This document shows, piece by piece, positions 8,281 to 15,955 of a stretch of 64,000 bases of DNA. Under the pieces are notes generated by a model. It was not told where the DNA came from. It was given only the letters and a program-made list of their open reading frames with translations, and did no database searches. A program made the translations under genes and the position numbers. Position 1 is the stretch's first letter, and each line of letters starts with the position of its first letter. Source of the DNA: Bradyrhizobium sp. CSS354 (GTDB lineage: Bacteria; Pseudomonadota; Alphaproteobacteria; Rhizobiales; Xanthobacteraceae); assembly GCF_029051725.1 (NCBI RefSeq), contig NZ_JAACFU010000001.1:682001-746000 (forward strand). Reading direction: 5' to 3'.

Positions 8281-9612
8281 CTACGCCCCTGCCCGCGGCG
8301 CAATCCCGCCGCTTGCGGTCCAGCGGTCGGGGTCCGGGCTGTGTCCGATCAAAGCAAGGCCGTAGGCGATCGACTCGAACTGGTCGCCCGACATCAGTCG
8401 TTCGTTGCCGAACCGCTCGGCGAACAGTTTTCGGACAGCGGGCACGAAGGACGTGCCGCCGGTCAGAAACACCTTTTCGATCTCGCGCGCGGTGATGCCG
8501 GCTTCGCCCAGCACTTTGTCGACGGTGGCCCCGAGCCTCGCAATATCGTCGGCAATCCAGGCTTCGAAATTCTTCCGTGTGATGGTCGAGCCAATGTCGA
8601 CCCCGCCGCCTTTGAAGCGGAACTCCACCTGGTCCTGCGCCGACAGCGCGACCTTGGCGTCAGACACCGCGCGGTACAACGAAAAGCCGAGGTCGAGATC
8701 GACGATGGTGATGAAATCCTCGAGCAGAGCCGGCTTCACCGCGGTGCGCGCAAGCTCCCGGAGCTCGCGCAGGTCGCCGTTGCTCTTCATCATCGCGAGC
8801 TGATGCCAGCGCGCGAGATTTGTGTAGTGGCCGGTGGGGATCGGCAGCACCTTGTCGAACGACCGGAAGCTCGAGCCCTTGCCCAGCCGCGGCGAGACGA
8901 CGTGATCGACGATGCGGTAATCGAAGGTATCGCCCGCAATCCCGATGCCGGCATGGCCGAGCGGCTCGGCGCGCAAGGCGCCGCCGGCACGCGAGAACCG
9001 CATCACCGAGAAATCGCTGGTGCCGCCGCCGAAATCCGCAACCAGCACGGTCGCATCGCGCTCCAGACGGCGGGCGAAGGAGAACGCTGCACCCACGGGT
9101 TCGTAGACATAGCGCGCGTGGCCGGCGCCAAGGCGCTCGAACGCGGCCCGGTAACGTTGCATCGCTAGCGCCTCGTCGGGATTGCCGCCGGCGAAGCGGA
9201 CGGGGCGGCCGACCGTGATGGTGGACGTCTCGAAGCCGAATCTGTCACCGCCATGGCGCGCCAGGGTCCGCAGGAACGCCGCCAGAATATCCTCGAACTT
9301 GTAGCGCTGCCGGAACACCTGGGTGGTGTTGAAGCTGGAGCTCGCGGCGAAGGTCTTGAACGACTGGAGGAAGCGGTAGACATGCCGTCCCTCGAGGAAC
9401 GTCTCGATCGCCCACGGACCGCCTTCGGCCTGGGCGCCGGCTCCCGGCCGGTCCTCCCAGAAGCACAGCGCCGATACGAAGACACTGTGGCGCTGTCCGC
9501 CATGATCGAAGCGGATGGCCTCCACCCGGCGGTCGTCCGCCGCAAGGGCCACGACCGTGTTGCTGGTCCCAAAATCGATGCCGATCGAGACGGCGGGCGA
9601 GGCGCTCGACAT
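8281..9612 (-). CDS. YegD-like Hsp70-family ATPase
   Basis: The 443-residue protein has the actin-like ATPase fold of Hsp70. Motifs include phosphate 1 (GIDFGTSNTVVAL, about residues 11-23), phosphate 2 (VADFGGGTSDFSV) and the adenosine motif (FLTGGTSFVPAVRKLF). It ends after the nucleotide-binding domain, so the peptide-binding domain of DnaK is missing, as in E. coli YegD. The open frame extends 44 codons upstream to 9744, but the family starts at the ATG at 9612. No co-chaperone gene is adjacent. The role is unknown; a specialised chaperone is likely. Confidence 0.85.
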   Translation of the reverse strand: MSSASPAVSIGIDFGTSNTVVALAADDRRVEAIRFDHGGQRHSVFVSALCFWEDRPGAGAQAEGGPWAIETFLEGRHVYRFLQSFKTFAASSSFNTTQVFRQRYKFEDILAAFLRTLARHGGDRFGFETSTITVGRPVRFAGGNPDEALAMQRYRAAFERLGAGHARYVYEPVGAAFSFARRLERDATVLVADFGGGTSDFSVMRFSRAGGALRAEPLGHAGIGIAGDTFDYRIVDHVVSPRLGKGSSFRSFDKVLPIPTGHYTNLARWHQLAMMKSNGDLRELRELARTAVKPALLEDFITIVDLDLGFSLYRAVSDAKVALSAQDQVEFRFKGGGVDIGSTITRKNFEAWIADDIARLGATVDKVLGEAGITAREIEKVFLTGGTSFVPAVRKLFAERFGNERLMSGDQFESIAYGLALIGHSPDPDRWTASGGIAPRAGA

Positions 9613-9818
9613 GAACCACTCTGACAGATGATTGGAAGGGGGCAGACCACTAGCGGCTTCGCGCACCGCTGCCAAGGCTCCGTTTTTTGGACATCGGCGG
9701 TCAAATGATAGAGTTTCGGCGGGGTTGGGGCATATCGCGCTCAAATCGGCCGATTTAACGGATTGTTATGCTGCAATGCGAAGAGCTAAATGCTGCTATG
9801 CAATGGCATGCATAGACT

Positions 9819-9836
9819 TTGGCATCTGGTATACAT
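9819..9836 (+). promoter_or_regulatory. Shared operator-like element, copy 1
   Basis: The sequence TTGGCATCTGGTATACAT lies 56 bp before the small gene at 9893. It matches three other copies before genes of the oxalate transporter cluster (10208, 11706 and 13268). The pattern TGGCAT...ATAC is an imperfect inverted repeat like those bound by GntR-family dimers. A shorter look-alike (GGCATGCATA, 9805-9814) lies just upstream. Confidence 0.6.
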
Positions 9837-9892
9837 AGATTGCCCTTCGAAATGAGACAGCACTGCTGACCGTCTCAAGAAAGGGATTTCCG

Positions 9893-10030
9893 ATGTCCAA
9901 GACCGCTTCCGTCGCTCTCGCCCCCTCCTCCTCGCTGTTCGCCCGCCTGATGGCCACGATCGACCGCCTCCTGATGGCGAGCGCCAAGATCTCGAACCAC
10001 AACGGCGACCTGCCGCGCTTCGGCCTGTAA
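9893..10030 (+). CDS. Small hypothetical protein (45 aa) linked to the oxalate transporter genes
   Basis: The translation starts MSKTASVALAPSSSLFARLM and ends GDLPRFGL. The middle forms an amphipathic helix (FARLMATIDRLLMASAKI). A good ribosome site, AAAGGGA, lies 7 bases before the ATG. A shared operator-like site lies upstream and a hairpin terminator downstream (10098), so it is a complete monocistronic unit. There is no signal peptide. The C-terminus resembles very short conserved proteins of Bradyrhizobium (from memory, not checked). Its function is unknown. The shared operator suggests that it is made with the oxalate/formate transporters. Confidence 0.7.
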   Translation: MSKTASVALAPSSSLFARLMATIDRLLMASAKISNHNGDLPRFGL

Positions 10031-10097
10031 GCCGGGCAGCCTCCCCGCCGCCGCGCTGCGGGACGGTTTTATATCGGTTTGCATACGACTTTTGATG

Positions 10098-10122
10098 AAT
10101 GGCCCCGGATGACGGGGCCATT
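10098..10122 (+). terminator. Terminator after the 45-aa gene
   Basis: The stem AATGGCCCCG pairs with CGGGGCCATT around GATGA. Only a short T tract follows (TTTCT), so the terminator may be weak. Confidence 0.65.
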
Positions 10123-10207
10123 TCTACTTGTGCTGTCCTGAGTCACAGCCGCAGCCGGGTGCGGTCCTGCGACATTTGCGCACGGTGGCCGGACCAGCGC
10201 TTGAAGC

Positions 10208-10225
10208 TTGGCATAATGCATACAA
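10208..10225 (+). promoter_or_regulatory. Shared operator-like element, copy 2
   Basis: TTGGCATAATGCATACAA lies 51 bp upstream of the first OxlT-type transporter. It aligns without gaps to the copies at 9819, 11706 and 13268. A TTG triplet starts exactly 7 bases before it (10201), as it does before the copies at 11706 and 13268. Confidence 0.65.
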
Positions 10226-10276
10226 GAATGCCCCTCCAGCGCTCGCAGAAAAATTAGAGGCGCCACGGGAGGCTTT

Positions 10277-11563
10277 ATGACGGACATGGTGCAGGCAACG
10301 GCCCCAACCGCCGCGCGCGTTAGCGACACGTATCGCTGGGCGCAATTGGCGGTCGGTGTCGCGGCGATGGTGATGATCGCCAACTATCAATACGGCTGGA
10401 CGTTCTTCGTCCCCGACATCCAGAAGAAGTTCGGCTGGGATCGCGCGTCGATCCAATGGGCCTTTACGCTGTTCGTGCTGTTCGAGACCTGGCTCGTGCC
10501 GATCGAAGGATGGTTCGTCGACAAATACGGCCCGCGCCTCGTCGTGCTGGTCGGCGGCGTGCTCTGCGCCATCGGCTGGGCCATCAACGCGCAGGCGACC
10601 ACGCTCAACGGCTACTATCTCGGCATGATCGTCGCGGGCATCGGCGCCGGCGGCGTCTACGGCACCTGTGTCGGCAACGCGCTGAAGTGGTTTCCCGACA
10701 AGCGTGGTCTTGCGGCGGGCATCACGGCCGCGGGCTTCGGTGCAGGCTCTGCGCTGACCGTCGCGCCGATCCAGGCCATGATCAAGGACAGCGGTTTCCA
10801 GACCACCTTCCTCTATTTCGGTCTCGGACAAGGCATCATTATCTGCATTCTCGCCTTCTTCCTGTTGGCGCCGAAGGCAGGCCAGGTGCCCAGCGTGGTG
10901 GCGAACGCCAATCTGCAGCAGACCCGCCGCAACTATCAGCCGACGGAGGTGCTGCGTCAGCCGATCTTCTGGCTGATGTACTTCATGTTCGTGATCGTCG
11001 GCGCCGGCGGCCTGATGGTGACGGCCAATTTGAAGCCGATCGCGGCCGACTGGAAGATCGACAACGTGCCCGTCACGCTGATGGCGGTGACGATGACCGC
11101 GGTGACCTTCGCGGCCACGATCGACCGCGTGCTCAACGGCTTGACGCGTCCGTTCTTCGGCTGGATCTCCGACATGATCGGCCGCGAGAACACGATGTTC
11201 ATCGCCTTCGGCATGGAAGGTATCGGCATCTGGATGCTCTACCTCTGGGGCCACGATCCGCTCTGGTTCGTGCTGCTCTCGGGCTTCGTGTTCTTCGCCT
11301 GGGGTGAGATCTACTCGCTGTTCCCCTCGACCTGCACCGACACGTTCGGCGCCAAGTTCGCGACCACCAATGCCGGCCTGCTCTACACCGCCAAGGGTAC
11401 CGCCGCGCTGCTGGTCCCGATCGGCAACTACATGCAGCAGTCGTCGGGCAGTTGGGACAACGTGTTCATCATCGCGGCCGGCGCCAACATCCTGGCCTCG
11501 GCGCTGGCGATCGCGGTGCTCAAGCCCTGGCGCAAGGTTGTGGTCGCGCAATCGACCGTCTGA
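10277..11563 (+). CDS. OxlT-type oxalate/formate antiporter, MFS family (first copy)
   Basis: This 428-residue inner-membrane carrier has about 12 helices. Features include the loop motif WFPDKRGLAAGITAAGFGAG and the conserved Lys373 in the segment LLYTAKGTAALLVP, where OxlT of Oxalobacter has its substrate lysine. The PFFGWISDMIGRE loop is also typical. OxlT proteins exchange external oxalate for internal formate. With oxc, frc and formate dehydrogenase in the same window, oxalate uptake is the likely role. It is close in sequence to the next gene. The start has GGGAGG just upstream, and a strong terminator follows. The symbol is left blank because two paralogues exist. Confidence 0.88.
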   Translation: MTDMVQATAPTAARVSDTYRWAQLAVGVAAMVMIANYQYGWTFFVPDIQKKFGWDRASIQWAFTLFVLFETWLVPIEGWFVDKYGPRLVVLVGGVLCAIGWAINAQATTLNGYYLGMIVAGIGAGGVYGTCVGNALKWFPDKRGLAAGITAAGFGAGSALTVAPIQAMIKDSGFQTTFLYFGLGQGIIICILAFFLLAPKAGQVPSVVANANLQQTRRNYQPTEVLRQPIFWLMYFMFVIVGAGGLMVTANLKPIAADWKIDNVPVTLMAVTMTAVTFAATIDRVLNGLTRPFFGWISDMIGRENTMFIAFGMEGIGIWMLYLWGHDPLWFVLLSGFVFFAWGEIYSLFPSTCTDTFGAKFATTNAGLLYTAKGTAALLVPIGNYMQQSSGSWDNVFIIAAGANILASALAIAVLKPWRKVVVAQSTV

Positions 11564-11588
11564 CGCACTCCAAAAGCGCTTCTCGCGC

Positions 11589-11618
11589 AAAACGCCCGGC
11601 CTCGCGGCCGGGCGTTTT
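11589..11618 (+). terminator. Terminator after the first OxlT-type gene
   Basis: A perfect 13-bp stem, AAAACGCCCGGCC paired with GGCCGGGCGTTTT around TCGC, starts 26 bp after the stop codon. Because it is A-rich on one side and T-rich on the other, it could work in both directions. Confidence 0.88.
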
Positions 11619-11705
11619 CGTTTGCGCGACGTTTTCATGAACCCGCCGTTCCCAGACGGAACTCCGCATATTTTATCTGCGGCCCGCCAAGATAGGGCTT
11701 GCAAT

Positions 11706-11723
11706 CTGGAATATGGTATACCA
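11706..11723 (+). promoter_or_regulatory. Shared operator-like element, copy 3
   Basis: CTGGAATATGGTATACCA lies 97 bp before the second OxlT-type gene. It shares the TGG-AT-N4/5-ATAC core of the other three copies and has the best palindromic right half (GGTATACC). Confidence 0.6.
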
Positions 11724-11820
11724 AGGTCGCAGCAGCGCTTGCGACGATAAGCCACAATATTGCGACATCAGGTCATCTTGCAACCGGTGTCGAAGCAGAC
11801 AGGCGCTTGGGAGGTTCTTG

Positions 11821-13143
11821 ATGATTTCCAGCACCGATGGCGCTGTCACGGCCGCGCCTCTCCGCACAGGTTTCCGTTGGCTCCAGCTGGTCATGGGCAT
11901 CGTCTGCATGGCGATGATCGCCAACCTGCAATATGGCTGGACGCTGTTCGTCGATCCGATCGACCACGCGCACCATTGGGGACGCGCCGCGATCCAGCTC
12001 GCTTTCACCATCTTCGTCGTCACCGAAACCTGGCTGGTGCCGATCGAGGCCTGGTTCGTCGACAAGTACGGCCCGCGCATCGTCATCATGTTCGGCGGCG
12101 TCATGATCGCGCTGTCGTGGATTCTCAACTCCTATGCCGATAGCCTCACTTTGCTCTACGCGGCCGCGATCATCGGCGGCATGGGCGCGGGCGCGGTGTA
12201 CGGCACCTGCGTCGGCAACGCGCTGAAATGGTTTCCCGATCGTCGGGGCCTTGCCGCCGGTGCGACTGCCGCCGGCTTCGGCGCAGGCGCTGCGCTCACC
12301 GTCGTGCCGATCGCGACCATGATCGCAACGAGCGGCTATCAGCACGCGTTCCTCACCTTCGGCATCGGCCAGGGTGTAATCGTTTTCGTGCTCGCCTTCT
12401 TCATCCAGCCGCCGCGGATCTCGATCCCGCCGAAGAAGAAGCAGCTCAATCTGCCGCAGACCAAGATCGACTTCACCCCGCCGCAGGTGCTGCGCACCCC
12501 TATTTTCTGGGTGATGTATCTCGTTTTCGTCATGGTCGCCTCCGGAGGCCTGATGACTGCGGCGCAGATCGCCCCGATCGCGCACGACTTCAAGATCGCC
12601 GACACGCCGGTCACGCTCGCCGGCTTCCAAATGGCGGCACTGACGTTCGCGATCTCGCTCGACCGCATCTTCGACGGTTTCGGACGTCCCTTCTTCGGCT
12701 TCGTCTCCGACACGATCGGCCGTGAGCACACCATGTTCATCGCCTTCGGCACCGCCGCGCTGATGCTGCTGACGCTGTCGGCCTATGGCCACGTGCCCGT
12801 CGTCTTCGTGCTCGCCACCGCGGTCTATTTCGGCGTGTTCGGCGAGATCTACTCGCTGTTCCCGGCGACCTGCGGCGACACCTTCGGCTCGAAGTTCGCA
12901 ACCACCAACAACGGTATGCTCTACACCGCGAAGGGGACGGCATCCCTGCTCGTTCCGCTCGCAAGCGTGATCTCGGCCACCTATGGCTGGAAGGCCGTAT
13001 TCGTGGTCGCGGTGGCGCTGAACGCGACGGCGGCGCTGACGGCGCTGTTCGTGATCAAGCCGATGCGCCGCTCCTTCATCCTCGGCAAGGAAGCCGAGAG
13101 CGCCAACGCCGCGACCGGGAACGCCAAGACCGAGACGGCATAA
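11821..13143 (+). CDS. OxlT-type oxalate/formate antiporter, MFS family (second copy)
   Basis: The 440-residue inner-membrane carrier is similar to the preceding gene along its whole length. Shared motifs include WLVPIEAWFVDKYGPR, GTCVGNALKWFPDRRGLAAG and the lysine segment LYTAKGTASLLVP (Lys371). The ATG at 11821 has GGGAGG upstream; an upstream ATG at 11713 gives an untypical N-terminus and lies inside the operator region. Each copy has its own operator and terminator, so they can be expressed separately. The two may differ in affinity or in the exchanged anion (oxalate, formate, or other dicarboxylates). Confidence 0.88.
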   Translation: MISSTDGAVTAAPLRTGFRWLQLVMGIVCMAMIANLQYGWTLFVDPIDHAHHWGRAAIQLAFTIFVVTETWLVPIEAWFVDKYGPRIVIMFGGVMIALSWILNSYADSLTLLYAAAIIGGMGAGAVYGTCVGNALKWFPDRRGLAAGATAAGFGAGAALTVVPIATMIATSGYQHAFLTFGIGQGVIVFVLAFFIQPPRISIPPKKKQLNLPQTKIDFTPPQVLRTPIFWVMYLVFVMVASGGLMTAAQIAPIAHDFKIADTPVTLAGFQMAALTFAISLDRIFDGFGRPFFGFVSDTIGREHTMFIAFGTAALMLLTLSAYGHVPVVFVLATAVYFGVFGEIYSLFPATCGDTFGSKFATTNNGMLYTAKGTASLLVPLASVISATYGWKAVFVVAVALNATAALTALFVIKPMRRSFILGKEAESANAATGNAKTETA

Positions 13144-13170
13144 CGAACACGCACCTTGCACGGGTGAGAG

Positions 13171-13200
13171 AGGGGCGCAGCGATGCGCCCCTTTCTTTTT
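13171..13200 (+). terminator. Terminator after the second OxlT-type gene
   Basis: AGGGGCGCA pairs with TGCGCCCCT around GCGA, followed by TTCTTTTT. Confidence 0.87.
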
Positions 13201-13267
13201 GGCTCACGGCAAACGTCAGCATGACTGCCGCAAGATTTTTCGGATAGCCAAATCGAAAGCTTGACGA

Positions 13268-13285
13268 TTGGCATTATGTATACCA
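13268..13285 (+). promoter_or_regulatory. Shared operator-like element, copy 4
   Basis: TTGGCATTATGTATACCA ends 32 bp before the CBS gene. It is the closest to the consensus of the four copies. With so short a distance to the start codon, a bound protein would sit close to or over the promoter. Confidence 0.65.
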
Positions 13286-13317
13286 CACTTGGCTCATCAT
13301 TCACCCAGGAGGTTGCA

Positions 13318-13743
13318 ATGCTGGTCGGAGACATTCTGCGCAAGAAGACACCGCGCGTTGTCACGGTGCGAATGAACGAAACGGTGGGTATCGCCGCCAA
13401 GCTGATGCGCGCCAACAATATCAGCGCACTAGTCGTGAAGGACGTGGTCCGCTCCGAGGGTAACACCGCGGTCGGCATGTTCACCGAGCGCGACGTCGTG
13501 CGCGCCGTTGCCGAGGACGGTGCCAATGCCGTCAACGTCAAGGTCTCGCAGCTCGTCTCGGTGCAACAGCTCGTGTCCTGCACGTCGAGCGACACGATCG
13601 AGCACGTCCGCCATCTGATGAACCGGAATCACATCCGGCACCTCCCCGTCATCGACGATTACAGCCTCGTCTCCGTCATCAGCATGCGCGACATCGCATC
13701 CTTCATCGACGAAGCGATCAACGGCACGCCGCAAGCAGCTTAA
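13318..13743 (+). CDS. Two-CBS-domain protein
   Basis: The 141-residue cytoplasmic protein consists of only two CBS domains (about residues 8-65 and 78-135). The ends of both domains are typical (VGMFTERDVVRAVAED and VSVISMRDIASFIDEA). Paired CBS domains bind adenine nucleotides such as AMP, ATP or SAM and act as energy or redox sensors. The ATG at 13318 has a strong AGGAGG before it; an earlier TTG at 13261 lies inside the operator. Sharing the operator with the transporters suggests a role in tuning oxalate metabolism (inference). Confidence 0.88.
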   Translation: MLVGDILRKKTPRVVTVRMNETVGIAAKLMRANNISALVVKDVVRSEGNTAVGMFTERDVVRAVAEDGANAVNVKVSQLVSVQQLVSCTSSDTIEHVRHLMNRNHIRHLPVIDDYSLVSVISMRDIASFIDEAINGTPQAA

Positions 13744-13847
13744 AGCGCCTCACTTCCCCTGCGACTACCGGACCCGGCTCGGACCCTTCCGAGCCGGACC
13801 GGATCTTTCGTCCCGAAATCCGGCTTCCGCTGCTTCGCGAGGATTCC

Positions 13848-14867
13848 ATGAAGATCTGCATCTACGGCGCCGGCGCAATCGGCGGATATCTCGGGGTTCA
13901 GCTCGCGCGCGCGGGCGCCGACGTCAGCCTGGTCGCACGCGGCGCGCACCTTGCCGCGATGCGCCAGCGCGGCCTGACGCTGCTCGCGGGCGAGGAGAAG
14001 CACACCGTGCATCCGCGCTGCACCGACGATCCCGCCGAGCTCGGCGTGCAGGACTACATCATCATCACGTTGAAGGCGCACTCGATCACCGGCGTGATCG
14101 AGACGATGCAGCCACTGCTCGGGCCCCACACCCGCATCGTCACCGCCGTCAACGGCATCCCCTACTGGTACTTCTACAAGCATGGCGGCCAATACGAGAA
14201 CGCGACGCTGGAGAGCATCGACCCCGGCGGACGGCAGTGGCGCGAAATCGGCGCCGCGCGCGCCATCGGCTGCATCGTCTATCCCGCCACCGAGATCGAG
14301 GCGCCCGGCGTGATCCGTCACGTCTACGGCAACAACTTTCCGCTCGGCGAGCCCTCCGGCGAGATCACCCCAGACGTGCAGCGCCTCGCCGATCTCTTCG
14401 TCGCAGCCGGGCTGAAAGCGCCGGTGCTCGACCGCATCCGCGACGAGATCTGGCTCAAGCTGTGGGGCAATGTCTGCTTCAACCCGATCAGCGCACTCAC
14501 CCATGCAACGCTCGACGTGATCTGCACCGATCCGGCCACCCGCGCACTGTCGCGCGCGATCATGATGGAGACGCAAGGCATCGCCGAAACGTTCGGCGTC
14601 AAATTCCGCGTCGACGTCGAGCGCCGCATCGAAGGTGCCCGCAAGGTCGGCGCGCACAAGACCTCGATGCTCCAGGATCTCGAGCGCGGCCGCCCGATGG
14701 AGATCGACCCGCTCGTCACCGTCGTTCAGGAGATGGGCCGCCTCACCGGCGTCGCTACCCCCGCGCTCGATTCAGTGCTGGCGATGGTGACCCAGCGCGC
14801 CCGCATCGCCGGTCTCTACGATGGCATCTCGACGCCATCAGATCCGCGCGCATTGGCGGTGGCGTGA
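13848..14867 (+). CDS. Ketopantoate reductase (PanE/ApbA)-family oxidoreductase
   Basis: The 339-residue protein has an N-terminal Rossmann domain with GAGAIGGYLG (residues 6-15) for NADP(H) and a helical C-terminal domain. The catalytic lysine is expected in EIWLKLWGNVCFNPIS. The family includes 2-dehydropantoate 2-reductase, which makes pantoate for CoA, but many members in rhizobia reduce other 2-oxo acids. The stop codon shares one base with the start of the next gene, which encodes a fumarylacetoacetase-family hydrolase. That coupling favours a catabolic role over pantothenate synthesis. Confidence 0.85.
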   Translation: MKICIYGAGAIGGYLGVQLARAGADVSLVARGAHLAAMRQRGLTLLAGEEKHTVHPRCTDDPAELGVQDYIIITLKAHSITGVIETMQPLLGPHTRIVTAVNGIPYWYFYKHGGQYENATLESIDPGGRQWREIGAARAIGCIVYPATEIEAPGVIRHVYGNNFPLGEPSGEITPDVQRLADLFVAAGLKAPVLDRIRDEIWLKLWGNVCFNPISALTHATLDVICTDPATRALSRAIMMETQGIAETFGVKFRVDVERRIEGARKVGAHKTSMLQDLERGRPMEIDPLVTVVQEMGRLTGVATPALDSVLAMVTQRARIAGLYDGISTPSDPRALAVA

Positions 14868-15652
14868 TGGCTGGCGAGGTCAAACAATGGCTCCGCTTCC
14901 GCAAGAGCGGTGCGACCGGCTTCGGCACGCTGAATTCGTCGGGCATCAGCGTGCATGAGGGCGAGATGTTCGGCCGCCATGCAGCCACCGGCAGGACGCT
15001 GGCGCTGTCGGAGGTCGAACTGCTCGCGCCCTGCGCGCCCAGCAAGATCGTCGCGCTCTGGAATAATTTTCACGCGCTCGCGGCCAAGCTCAACCAGCCC
15101 GAGCCGCCGGAGCCGCTCTACCTCCTGAAGGCCACCACCAGCATCACGACACCCGGCGCCGTGATCCGCCGCCCCTCTCATTACGACGGCAAGACCACCT
15201 ATGAAGGCGAGCTCGGCATCGTCATCGGCAAGACCTGTGCCCGGGTGTCGCCGGCGGAAGCGGACAGCTTCATCTTCGGCTACACCTGCGTCAACGACAT
15301 CACCGCCAACGACATCCTGACCAGCGACCCGACCTTCCCGCAATGGGCGCGGGCCAAGGGCATCGACGATTACGGCCCGTTCGGCCCGGTCATCGCCACC
15401 GGTCTCGATCCGGCCAAGCTGGTGGTCCGTACCATCCTCAACGGCGCGGAGCGGCAGAACTATCCGATATCGGACATGATCTTCACCGCGCAGGAGCTGG
15501 TCAGCCGGATCTCCCACGACATGACCCTGCTTCCCGGCGACCTCATTGCCGTCGGCACCTCGGTCGGCGTCGGCGTGATGAAAGAGCCCGTGAACACGGT
15601 AACCGTCGCGATCGACGGCATCGGCGAGTTGACCAACGAGTTTCGGCTGTAG
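14867..15652 (+). CDS. Fumarylacetoacetate hydrolase-family protein
   Basis: The 261-residue protein has the FAH C-terminal fold. The metal-binding and catalytic segment is YEGELGIVIGK followed by FGYTCVNDITANDI, and FGPVIATGLDP and LLPGDLIAVGTSVGVG are also typical. The family hydrolyses or decarboxylates 2,4-diketo acids and oxaloacetate-like compounds, using Mg or Mn. The ATG at 14867 overlaps the previous stop (TGATG); the frame is open far upstream but only mirrors the previous gene. The substrate is unknown. The pair could reduce or cleave a 2-oxo acid intermediate. Confidence 0.87.
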   Translation: MAGEVKQWLRFRKSGATGFGTLNSSGISVHEGEMFGRHAATGRTLALSEVELLAPCAPSKIVALWNNFHALAAKLNQPEPPEPLYLLKATTSITTPGAVIRRPSHYDGKTTYEGELGIVIGKTCARVSPAEADSFIFGYTCVNDITANDILTSDPTFPQWARAKGIDDYGPFGPVIATGLDPAKLVVRTILNGAERQNYPISDMIFTAQELVSRISHDMTLLPGDLIAVGTSVGVGVMKEPVNTVTVAIDGIGELTNEFRL

Positions 15653-15660
15653 CGCACTCT

Positions 15661-15763
15661 GTCATTCCGGGGCGGCGCGCAGCGCCGAGCCCGGAATCCA
15701 TCGGGCGGCAGAGACTGCAGATCAATGGATTCCGAGCTCGCGCCGCGCGCGCCCCGGAATGAC
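15661..15763. repeat. Palindromic repeat, second family
   Basis: The outer arms GTCATTCCGGGGCG and CGCCCCGGAATGAC (15661-15674 and 15750-15763) match perfectly over 14 bp. Inner hairpins are formed by GGCGGCGCGCAGCGCC and its mirror. This CCGGGG-type unit is common between genes in Bradyrhizobium (from memory). It starts 8 bp after a stop codon and may also act as a transcript end. Confidence 0.75.
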
Positions 15764-15955
15764 GGCGGAGGACGCCAGCGCCCCACCCCGCGTCGGGAAA
15801 CCCCGGCAACCCGCGCCGCCCCTCCATCGATCGGCTGACGCGGCAGGCCGTGGATCGCGCTACCGGAAACCTCCGGCAAGCCCTGCGGCCCTTGATCTCG
15901 GTTCCGCTCTCCAATAGCAACTATGGCGATAATGTGCCGGCGTGAGGAAGTCACG

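Noticed and set aside
10124..11755. Minus-strand open frame of 543 codons opposite the first OxlT-type gene
   Set aside because: It is rich in His, Asp, Glu and Arg, the typical composition of an antisense shadow, and crosses two terminators and the operator.
9819..13285. Reading the shared 18-bp elements as sigma-54 promoters
   Set aside because: Sigma-54 sites need GG and GC ten bases apart. The spacing here is different in all four copies, and an inverted repeat fits better.
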